DNA of 64,000 bases from GCA-2715645 sp042095375 (GTDB lineage Bacteria; Bacteroidota; Bacteroidia; Cytophagales; MED-G16). The translations under genes and the position numbers were made by a program. The stretch is from the NCBI GenBank assembly GCA_042095375.1, contig JBELBJ010000001.1, positions 1 through 64,000 of the forward strand, in the 5' to 3' direction. The notes beneath the pieces are model-generated. The model was not told the origin of the DNA and searched no databases. It saw only the letters and a list, made by a program, of their open reading frames with translations. The stretch's first letter is position 1; each line of letters begins with the position of its first letter. Positions 33,431 to 40,558 of the stretch are shown here, one piece after another.

Positions 33431-34441
33431 TTGACTTTTGAAATAAAAAATTTATTTGATTATATCCTGAATAACCAAGAGGATAATTATGTATTAGCAA
33501 CAGTAGTATTACTTGATGGATCATCCTACAGAAAACCAGGTGTTAGAATGATAATAAGTTCTTCTAATAAAACCTACGGAAATATAAGTGGTGGTTGTGT
33601 TGAAAAAGATATAATTATAAAGTCTAAAAAGGTATTTGATTCTAACATCCCCAGAATTATTAAATATGATGGCACACTTCGTTTAGGTTGTGAAGGAATC
33701 TTAACTATTCTTTTAGAGCCAATTAATTTAGAAGAAAAATTTTTAAAAAACTTTTACTCTAGTATTAATAACAGAAAAAATATAATTTTTAAATCATACT
33801 TTATAAATGAAGAAATATCAAGTAAAACTTTTGGGAGTATAATTGAAATTCAAAATAAAACTTTTAAACTAAGAAATTCATTTAAAATAAAAGATGATAA
33901 AGAAATTCAAAAATATACGCAGAAGCTTTATCCAATTTTTAAATTACTAATTTTTGGTGCTGAACATGATTCTGTAGAACTCTGTAAAATAGCTTCTATT
34001 TTAGGGTGGCAGGTAACTATTATTGCGCCACCTGATGAAGATAAATCTATTGATTTTTTTAACGGGGCATCTTTTTTTCTAAATCCAACATATGATAAAA
34101 TTAATCCAGATATTGTTGATAATAATTGTGCTGTTATTATTATGTCTCACAGTTTCAATAGAGACATACAATATTTACTAGCATTAAAAGAAACATTTCC
34201 ACAGTATTTTGGGATACTTGGACCAAAAAAAAGAAAAGAAAGGGTATTAGAAAAGTTTTTAGAGCTTTATCCTGACTGTTCAATAAAATTCTTAGAACAA
34301 ATAAAAGGACCCGTTGGGCTAAATATTGGATCTGAGACAGCAGCAGAAATTTCAATTTCAATAATATCAGAAATACTTAAGATAATTAGAAATATGGATG
34401 GCATTTCTCTTTCTAAAAAAGTAAAGAGAATTCATGATTAA
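33431..34441 (+). CDS. xdhC: XdhC/CoxI-family molybdenum-hydroxylase maturation factor
   Basis: The 336-residue protein has an N-terminal XdhC domain (about 15-75; VLLDGSSYRKPGVRMII and GGCVEKDI) and a C-terminal Rossmann-like domain (from about 173; LLIFGAEHDSVELCKIA). Proteins of this family bind sulfurated molybdenum cofactor and insert it into xanthine-dehydrogenase-like enzymes. This suits the IorAB-like hydroxylase encoded 6-9 kb away on the other strand. The start is TTG; the N-terminal sequence resembles the family from that codon on. It overlaps the following mocA-like gene by eight bases. Confidence 0.9.
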   Translation: MTFEIKNLFDYILNNQEDNYVLATVVLLDGSSYRKPGVRMIISSSNKTYGNISGGCVEKDIIIKSKKVFDSNIPRIIKYDGTLRLGCEGILTILLEPINLEEKFLKNFYSSINNRKNIIFKSYFINEEISSKTFGSIIEIQNKTFKLRNSFKIKDDKEIQKYTQKLYPIFKLLIFGAEHDSVELCKIASILGWQVTIIAPPDEDKSIDFFNGASFFLNPTYDKINPDIVDNNCAVIIMSHSFNRDIQYLLALKETFPQYFGILGPKKRKERVLEKFLELYPDCSIKFLEQIKGPVGLNIGSETAAEISISIISEILKIIRNMDGISLSKKVKRIHD

Positions 34442-35033
34442 CATCTCTCATATCCTTATTGCTGCTGGAGAATCAAAAAGAATTGGTAAACCTAAACAGT
34501 TACTTGATTGGGGATCTGTGACTTTAATAGAAAATCAAATCAGAACATTATTAAAAACAAAGGAAAATACTTATGTAGTGCTTGGAGCATATTACAAAGA
34601 GATTTTCAATGTTATTAAAAAATACCCAATCAAAATATTTTATCATAAAAATTGGAAAAATGGTATGGGTTCTTCAATTGCTTTTGGAATTAAAGAAATA
34701 TTAAAAAAATCTAAAAATTATCAAGGTTTTCTCATTTCTTTATGTGATATGCCATTAATTGAAGTAAATTATTTTAAAAAATTAATACAAAATTTTAATA
34801 TTAATAAAAACAAAATTATTGTTTCAAAATCAAAACTTGGAGTAATTGGTGTCCCTGCAATATTTCCAAAAACTCTTGAAAATGAATTAATGAAACTTAA
34901 TGAAGACGTTGGAGCAAAAGAAATTATTAATAAATATAAAGATAGTGTAAATGAAATTCTTTGTGATGACTTAGATGATATTGATACCCTTGAAGGTTAT
35001 AAAATGTTAATTAAAAAAATCAACCGCCAATAG
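34434..35033 (+). CDS. mocA: Molybdenum cofactor cytidylyltransferase-like nucleotidyltransferase (MocA/MobA-like)
   Basis: The 199-residue protein has the nucleotidyltransferase signature LIAAGESKRIGKPKQLLDWG (about 8-27) and the metal-binding SLCDMPLI (about 102-109), then GVPAIFPKTL. MocA attaches CMP to molybdopterin for xanthine-oxidase-type enzymes; MobA attaches GMP for the DMSO-reductase type. Pairing with XdhC and an IorAB-like hydroxylase argues for the cytidylyl activity, but this is inferred. The stop overlaps the convergent moaA stop region by 14 bases. Confidence 0.85.
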   Translation: MINISHILIAAGESKRIGKPKQLLDWGSVTLIENQIRTLLKTKENTYVVLGAYYKEIFNVIKKYPIKIFYHKNWKNGMGSSIAFGIKEILKKSKNYQGFLISLCDMPLIEVNYFKKLIQNFNINKNKIIVSKSKLGVIGVPAIFPKTLENELMKLNEDVGAKEIINKYKDSVNEILCDDLDDIDTLEGYKMLIKKINRQ

Positions 35034-36027
35034 CAATCATACTTCTATTTTTCTCATGTTTTTTAAAATTTTCAAAAACTTCCGAGGCTTCCATTCCTGA
35101 TCTAATTAGTTTTTTAGATAAAAGTAATTTTTTTATTAAATGATTAATTCCTTTACCATTTCTCAAAGGTGTCAATAAATCAATTTCATTATTAGAAAAT
35201 AAACAATTTTTAATTTTACCGTCTGCTGTAATTCTGATTCTATTACATTGATCACAAAATGGATTAGTTACAGTACTAATAATTCCAAAAGAACCAACAT
35301 ATCCCTTAATTTTATAGTTTTTAGAAGTCTGATGATTTATTCTTCTCAATTCTAATAAATTATTTTTCCCATAATAATTTCTTGTTTTATTTAAAATTGA
35401 CTGCATAGAAACAATTTTATTTTTTTTCCATTTATTACCACTAAAAGGCATAAATTCTATAAATCTTAAAGATATATTTCTGTTTTTGGTGAATTTAATA
35501 AAATTAATAATTTCTTCATCATTCACACCTTTCATTAATACAACATTGATTTTTAATTTAAAATTATTTTTAATTAATAATTCAATATTATTCATAACTC
35601 TAGAAAAATCATTTCTTAAAGTGATTTCTTTAAACTTTTCACTATTCAGTGTATCAAGACTCACATTAATAGAAGTTAAATTATATTTTTGAAAAAGATT
35701 AATGTATCTATCTATTAATACAGCATTAGAAGTAATTGATAGGCTTGTAGGTATTTTTGACAATTTTTCTAAAATTTCAGGAAAATCTTTTCTTACTAAT
35801 GGTTCTCCTCCAGTTAATCTAATTTTATTTACTCCATTTTGTACAAAAATATTTGCTAACGTAAATATTTCATCTTTATTCATTATGTTTTCCTTAGGTG
35901 ACAATTTAATTCCATTCATAGGCATACAATATATACATCTCAGATTGCATCTTTCAGTTAATGAAATTCTCAAGTAATTATGATTTCTTCCGAAACTATC
36001 AACTAATAAATTATCGTTTTTTTTCAT
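35020..36027 (-). CDS. moaA: GTP 3',8-cyclase, radical SAM
   Basis: The 335-residue enzyme catalyses the first step of molybdopterin synthesis, GTP to cyclic 3',8-dihydro-GTP, together with MoaC. The radical-SAM Cys are at 27, 31 and 34 (ERCNLRCIYCMP). The C-terminal second cluster is NPFCDQCNRIRI plus a Cys about 14 residues later (KNCLF). LTGGEPLVRKDF is the SAM-binding region. The protein ends in GG, as MoaA normally does. It is the last gene of the island and overlaps the upstream moaCB by 17 bases. Confidence 0.97.
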   Translation of the reverse strand: MKKNDNLLVDSFGRNHNYLRISLTERCNLRCIYCMPMNGIKLSPKENIMNKDEIFTLANIFVQNGVNKIRLTGGEPLVRKDFPEILEKLSKIPTSLSITSNAVLIDRYINLFQKYNLTSINVSLDTLNSEKFKEITLRNDFSRVMNNIELLIKNNFKLKINVVLMKGVNDEEIINFIKFTKNRNISLRFIEFMPFSGNKWKKNKIVSMQSILNKTRNYYGKNNLLELRRINHQTSKNYKIKGYVGSFGIISTVTNPFCDQCNRIRITADGKIKNCLFSNNEIDLLTPLRNGKGINHLIKKLLLSKKLIRSGMEASEVFENFKKHEKNRSMIAIGG

Positions 36028-36925
36028 GGGGAATATTTTTTATAATATCAAAAGAATGTAATACCCAAGGGAAAATTGATAATAATGAGTCTTCTACCCC
36101 TTTAACTGAACCAGGTAAACAAATAATTAAACATTCATCTATTAAACCAGCAACACTTCTTGACAACATAGAAAAATGAGTTTTTTGTTGACCATAACTT
36201 CTAATCTTTTCTTCTATGCCAGGGATTCTTTTATGAAGAAGTGGTATTACCGCCTCTGGAGTCACATCTCTTTTTGAAATCCCAGTTCCACCAGTAATGA
36301 TAATTAAGTTATTTTTTAAAATTAAATTACTAATTGTCTTTTGTATTGCAGACTTGTCATCCAAAATTATTTCTTTTTTTAAAACATTTAAATTCCAATT
36401 ATTTAATAGCTCTATAATTTTTTCTCCTGATTTATCCTTACTTTTTTTCTGATAAACTGAATCTGAGCAAACAATAATTGAAGCATTTATATTATTTGAA
36501 TCTAATTTATAATCGGATTTTCCTCCCTTTTTGGAAATCAATTTTATTGATAATATTTCAATATTTTCATCAATTGGTTTAAGCATATCATAAATATTTA
36601 ATGCTACAATGCTAGCACCATGCATAGCTTCAACTTCTACACCAGTTTTATATATTGTTTTAATTTTACAAAATATTTTTATTTCAAGATTATTAATTTC
36701 AAATTCTATTTCTGCATTTTCTATTGGAATAGGATGACAGTTAGGTAATAATAAATGAGTGTTTTTTATTCCTAATAAACCAGCTGCTTTACTGATTTCA
36801 AATAAATTTCCTTTGGGAACTTTACCTTCTTTAATAATATTTATTGTATCTAATTTGCTAACTTTTATAATAGCTAAAGCTTCTGATTCTCTTAATGATG
36901 GACTTTTACCAGTAATATCAATCAT
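36011..36925 (-). CDS. moaCB: Bifunctional MoaC-MoaB fusion (cyclic pyranopterin synthase / molybdopterin adenylyltransferase)
   Basis: The 304-residue protein combines two activities. Residues 1-142 are MoaC (LLGIKNTHLLLPNCHPI, GVEVEAMHGASIVALNIYDM, catalytic Lys in SKKGGKSDY), which converts the MoaA product to cyclic pyranopterin monophosphate. Residues about 148-304 are a MoaB/MogA domain (ASIIVCSDSVYQKKSKDKSG, ITGGTGISKRDVTPEAV, CLPGSVKGVEDSL), which adenylylates molybdopterin. Such MoaCB fusions are known in several phyla including Bacteroidota. It lies 2 bases after moaE and overlaps moaA by 17 bases. Confidence 0.94.
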   Translation of the reverse strand: MIDITGKSPSLRESEALAIIKVSKLDTINIIKEGKVPKGNLFEISKAAGLLGIKNTHLLLPNCHPIPIENAEIEFEINNLEIKIFCKIKTIYKTGVEVEAMHGASIVALNIYDMLKPIDENIEILSIKLISKKGGKSDYKLDSNNINASIIVCSDSVYQKKSKDKSGEKIIELLNNWNLNVLKKEIILDDKSAIQKTISNLILKNNLIIITGGTGISKRDVTPEAVIPLLHKRIPGIEEKIRSYGQQKTHFSMLSRSVAGLIDECLIICLPGSVKGVEDSLLSIFPWVLHSFDIIKNIPHEKKR

Positions 36926-36927
36926 AA

Positions 36928-37368
36928 TTATTTATTCTTTTTCCATTGGTATGTATCATCTTCAAAGGTTTCCTTTCCAAATATAGGAGCTTTTTGTTTT
37001 ATATTTTTTACTATATTTTTTAACAAATTATTCAAGTTACCTCGATGTTTTCCTGAAATAAAGACAAAAAAACAAATTTGACCAACTTTAACTTCACCTA
37101 AACTATGATATATATGCATACACTCCACCTTATTTTCATTTAAAGTTTTTTCTTTTATTTCATGACAAACTTTATTTGCCATTTCTTTTTGAGCAGAAAA
37201 ATTTAAAGAAATGACTTTTTTTTCATCGATACAATCTTGTCTTACCTGACCTAAAAATATTTCATGAGCACCGACTTTAGTTTTAATACTATGTTTTTTT
37301 ATAGAATTGATAATAAAATCATATGAGATTGGACCATCACTAAAAATATTTCTTATTTTATTTTTCAT
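36928..37368 (-). CDS. moaE: Molybdopterin synthase catalytic subunit
   Basis: The 146-residue subunit converts cyclic pyranopterin monophosphate to molybdopterin using sulfur carried on MoaD. Visible family features are AHEIFLGQVRQD (about 34-45), IYHSLGEVKVGQICFFVFISGKHR (about 86-109; the active-site region) and the Lys-bearing APIFGKETF near the C-terminus. It overlaps the end of the upstream moeB-like gene by 11 bases and sits 2 bases ahead of moaCB, consistent with one transcript. Confidence 0.94.
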   Translation of the reverse strand: MKNKIRNIFSDGPISYDFIINSIKKHSIKTKVGAHEIFLGQVRQDCIDEKKVISLNFSAQKEMANKVCHEIKEKTLNENKVECMHIYHSLGEVKVGQICFFVFISGKHRGNLNNLLKNIVKNIKQKAPIFGKETFEDDTYQWKKNK

Positions 37369-38398
37369 TTAACCACAATTTGAATTTATCTGCACCTTCA
37401 TTTAAACTATAAGTTTTTACATTAAATTTTTTTTTAATTATTTGTGATGCAAGTAAGCTTCTTTTTCCAGAAGCGCAAAAAAAAATTATATTTTTATTTT
37501 TTGATATATTATTAAATTTATTTTCAATTGAATCTAATGGTATTTTTAGAACTTTTTTATTGTTAATTCTTGGTTTTTCATCGAAATTTCTTAAATCTAC
37601 AAATATTTTTCTTTTAATATTATGAATTGTATTAAGAGAAATTGAATTTTTATTTAAGCTCATAAAACTAGTTTTATCATTTGATTTATTAGATGTTTTT
37701 TCAATTATATTTAATAATTTAAATTCATTTTTAAGTAAATCAATTATCATGACCTTTCCTGATAAAACTTCATCCTGACCTAAAATAATTTTTATAACTT
37801 CATTTGCCTGTAAAATACCTAATATACCTGGTAAAGTTCCTAAAACACCAACATCATTACAATTCAAAATATTACTGCTCTCATTAAAACTTGGAAATAT
37901 AGATCTATAATTTGGACCATTTTGATAATTAAAAACAGATAGTTGACCTTGATTTTTATGTAATGCAGCGTAAACATGAATTTTATTTAATTTTTTTGTA
38001 ATATCACAAATTAAGTATCTTGTCAATATATCATCAGTGCAATCAACTATGATTTTATACCTAGATACCAAATCAGAAGCATTTTTTTCATCAAAAGATT
38101 GATCATATATATCTACTGTTATCTTAGAATTAACTTTTTTTATATACTTTTTTGCTGAAATAACTTTTTTAATACCCACATCTTTTTCAAAAAAAATTGA
38201 CTGCCTATGAAGATTTGAAATTTCAACCTTATCATAATCTATTATACCTATCTTTCCTACACCAGCTCTTGATAGATAATCAATAACAGGAGAACCTAAA
38301 CCTCCGCATCCAACTATTAAGACATTAGATTTAAATAATTTTTCTTGACCAACCTCTCCTAATAAATCTAGTTTAATCTGCTTAATATATCTATCCAT
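37358..38398 (-). CDS. moeB: MoeB/ThiF-family adenylyltransferase with C-terminal rhodanese domain
   Basis: The 346-residue enzyme activates the C-terminal GG of MoaD (adenylylation, then sulfur transfer). The nucleotide-binding VLIVGCGGLGSPVIDYLSRA (about 26-45), DYDKVEISNLHRQ and the ATP-pyrophosphatase-like core fill about 1-225. A rhodanese domain follows (about 255-346) with active-site loop CASGKRS. The two CxxC zinc pairs of E. coli MoeB are not apparent; the first site reads NYRSIFPSF. The start is one base after the moaD stop, i.e. coupled to its substrate protein. Confidence 0.92.
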   Translation of the reverse strand: MDRYIKQIKLDLLGEVGQEKLFKSNVLIVGCGGLGSPVIDYLSRAGVGKIGIIDYDKVEISNLHRQSIFFEKDVGIKKVISAKKYIKKVNSKITVDIYDQSFDEKNASDLVSRYKIIVDCTDDILTRYLICDITKKLNKIHVYAALHKNQGQLSVFNYQNGPNYRSIFPSFNESSNILNCNDVGVLGTLPGILGILQANEVIKIILGQDEVLSGKVMIIDLLKNEFKLLNIIEKTSNKSNDKTSFMSLNKNSISLNTIHNIKRKIFVDLRNFDEKPRINNKKVLKIPLDSIENKFNNISKNKNIIFFCASGKRSLLASQIIKKKFNVKTYSLNEGADKFKLWLNEK

Positions 38399-38399
38399 T

Positions 38400-38626
38400 T
38401 TATCCTCCTGAAAATGGAGGAAAAATATCTATTTTCCCCTCTTCTATATAACTATTATCAGATNNNNNNNNNNAGCAATAGAAAATATAAAACCACTAAG
38501 CTTAGGATAAAGCTCAATAATTTTAGTATTAAGAGAATCTACAGTTCTACCATTAATATTAATTATTTCTTCTTCTTTATTAACAAGATCAATCAATTGA
38601 CCATAATACTTTACTTTTAATTTCAT
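38400..38626 (-). CDS. moaD: Molybdopterin synthase sulfur-carrier subunit, interrupted by an assembly gap
   Basis: The gene is split by ten Ns (38464-38473). Upstream of the gap it reads MKLKVKYYGQLIDLVNKEEE and on to FIFSIA. Downstream, in the +1-shifted frame, it reads SDNSYIEEGKIDIFPPFSGG then a stop at 38400-38402, the diagnostic MoaD ending FPPxSGG whose last Gly becomes the thiocarboxylate. The true missing length must be 2 modulo 3 (e.g. 11 or 14), so the gap is an estimate and the gene is probably intact. It sits between the tauE-like stop (38627) and the moeB start (38398). Confidence 0.9.
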
Positions 38627-39358
38627 TTAGATAAAAATTAGTTTAAAAGAAGCAATAAATAAAACTATTGCTAATAAATATTTTAGGATTTGATTATTCC
38701 ATTTTCTACTACCATAATAACTACCAATTAACCCTCCAATAATAGCTAAAATTAATAATAAAAAAGAATTATTTGATGGGTGTATTTCTAAAAAAATCAG
38801 ACCAAGAAAGCCTGAAATTGAATTAAAAAAAATAAACAATGAAGATACACCTGCAGCAGTTTTAACATTTCCCCATTTTAATAATAATATTAAAGGAGTC
38901 AGTATTATACCTCCACCAATACCAATTAAACCAGAAAAGAAACCTATTAGAGTACCAAAAATAAGTGATATAAAATAGTTGATTCTTTTTTTTATTTTTA
39001 TATCATCATGATTATAAAGAAACTTAGCTGCAGCAAATAAAAGAAAAAAGCCTAATATATTTTTATATATTTCAACGTCAATTATTAGATTTCCTCCGAT
39101 AAAAGCAGCTGGAATTGATCCTATAGCAAATGAAAAAAATAATTTTTTATTAAAATACTTAAACCTATAATAATTATAAAATGCTATTCCAGAAACAAAA
39201 ATATTTAATAATAAAGCAGTTGATTTCATTTCAATTACAGGGAATAAAAATAAGCTCATCAAAGCTAAATAACCGCTAGCACCTCCATGTCCTACACTAG
39301 AAAAAAGCATTGAAATAAAAGGTATTAAAATAAATAAAAATATCAGGTGATCTGACAT
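38627..39358 (-). CDS. TauE/SafE-family membrane permease
   Basis: The 243-residue protein has about eight hydrophobic helices in two related halves. The family motifs are SSVGHGGASGYLALM (about 21-35) and GFFSGLIGIGGGIILTPLI (about 138-156). The family transports sulfur-containing or other small oxyanions and organic sulfonates. Its position inside the molybdenum-cofactor operon, four bases from moeA and touching moaD, suggests movement of molybdate or of a sulfur compound linked to cofactor sulfuration. That role is inference. Confidence 0.88.
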   Translation of the reverse strand: MSDHLIFLFILIPFISMLFSSVGHGGASGYLALMSLFLFPVIEMKSTALLLNIFVSGIAFYNYYRFKYFNKKLFFSFAIGSIPAAFIGGNLIIDVEIYKNILGFFLLFAAAKFLYNHDDIKIKKRINYFISLIFGTLIGFFSGLIGIGGGIILTPLILLLKWGNVKTAAGVSSLFIFFNSISGFLGLIFLEIHPSNNSFLLLILAIIGGLIGSYYGSRKWNNQILKYLLAIVLFIASFKLIFI

Positions 39359-39362
39359 AATT

Positions 39363-40535
39363 CTAAATTAAGATAATATCTACTTTACTATTTTCTTTTA
39401 AATTTTTTTTACCTTTTTCAAGGTGAATTAAACAATTTGCATTAGCAAAACCTATCATCTTAAAAGATTTTTGGTGATTCAAAGAGGTAACTTTATTATT
39501 TTCATAAAATCCCTTTAAGAAAACTTCTCTATTTTCATCATATTTTAATGGATGCTTTAAGTAAACACTAAATTTATCTGAATAATATTTTTTTTTTCCC
39601 ATAAGTTTATAAATGAAGTTCTTTACATAAATATGATAACAAGTAAGAGTAGAACCAGGGTTCCCAGGTAATGCAAAAACAAATTTATCATCTTTTCTTC
39701 CAAAAAATAATGGTTTACCTGGCTTCTGGTTTACCTTATAAAATAATTGTTTTATTCCTATATCGTTTAAACATTCTCTAACGTAATCATATTTTCCAAC
39801 AGAAATTCCTCCTGAAATAATTATTAAGTCTGATATTACAAAAGCCTTTTTTATTGAATCAAATGTTTTTTTTTTATTATCTCTTACTTTGTAAAAATTT
39901 AACTTTGTTATTCCATTCATTTTCAAAACATTTTTTAATAATATACTGTTTGAATCGTAAACTTTTCCTGGCTTTAATTTTTTATCTATAGAAATAAGTT
40001 CATTTCCTGTAATAAGTATTGATACCTTAGGTTTTTCATAAACTTTAATTTTTTTAATTCCTAAGCTACTTATTAAACCCAAACTTGCTTCATTTAGTAA
40101 AAAACCTTTCTTTAAAGCTATTTCTCCTTTCTTAATTTGATCACCCTTCTCTCTTATATTAGAATATAATTTTGGTAATTCATTTAATTTAATAGTATTA
40201 TTTTTAAATATAACTTTTTCTTGAATTATAACTGATTTAACTGAATCAGGAACATGAGCACCAGTGAAAATTCTAATTGCTTCTCCCTTATTAATTTTTT
40301 TTTTATAATAATCACCTGCTTTTATCTCTCCCACTACTTTATATGTCAAAGATTTTGTATCTGATAATCCATAACCATCCATTGATGATTGTCTAAAGTT
40401 TGGTAAAGAAATTGGAGCTATTAAATCATCACTTAATACATACCCCAATCCATTTCTTGTCGAAATAGATAACCCACTTTTTAATATAACTTTTTGTGAA
40501 TGAACAAATTTTAAAGCCTTTTCTACACTAATCAT
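39363..40535 (-). CDS. moeA: Molybdopterin molybdenumtransferase
   Basis: The 390-residue enzyme inserts molybdate into adenylylated molybdopterin. It has QSSMDGYGL (about 49-57), GEAIRIFTGAHVPD (about 84-97), ILITGNEL, PGKVYDSNSILL, ISGGISVGKYDYVR (about 239-252), FALPGNPGSTLTCY and the smaller C-terminal domain, in the usual four-domain order. The length is typical. It lies 23 bases after the iorB-like gene and four bases before the tauE-like permease, on the same strand. Confidence 0.95.
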   Translation of the reverse strand: MISVEKALKFVHSQKVILKSGLSISTRNGLGYVLSDDLIAPISLPNFRQSSMDGYGLSDTKSLTYKVVGEIKAGDYYKKKINKGEAIRIFTGAHVPDSVKSVIIQEKVIFKNNTIKLNELPKLYSNIREKGDQIKKGEIALKKGFLLNEASLGLISSLGIKKIKVYEKPKVSILITGNELISIDKKLKPGKVYDSNSILLKNVLKMNGITKLNFYKVRDNKKKTFDSIKKAFVISDLIIISGGISVGKYDYVRECLNDIGIKQLFYKVNQKPGKPLFFGRKDDKFVFALPGNPGSTLTCYHIYVKNFIYKLMGKKKYYSDKFSVYLKHPLKYDENREVFLKGFYENNKVTSLNHQKSFKMIGFANANCLIHLEKGKKNLKENSKVDIILI

Positions 40536-40558
40536 TTAAAAGGTTTTTGATTCTAAAA

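Noticed and set aside
38414..38620. Plus-strand open frame crossing the N run
   Set aside because: It is antisense to moaD, has no family features and includes unknown bases.
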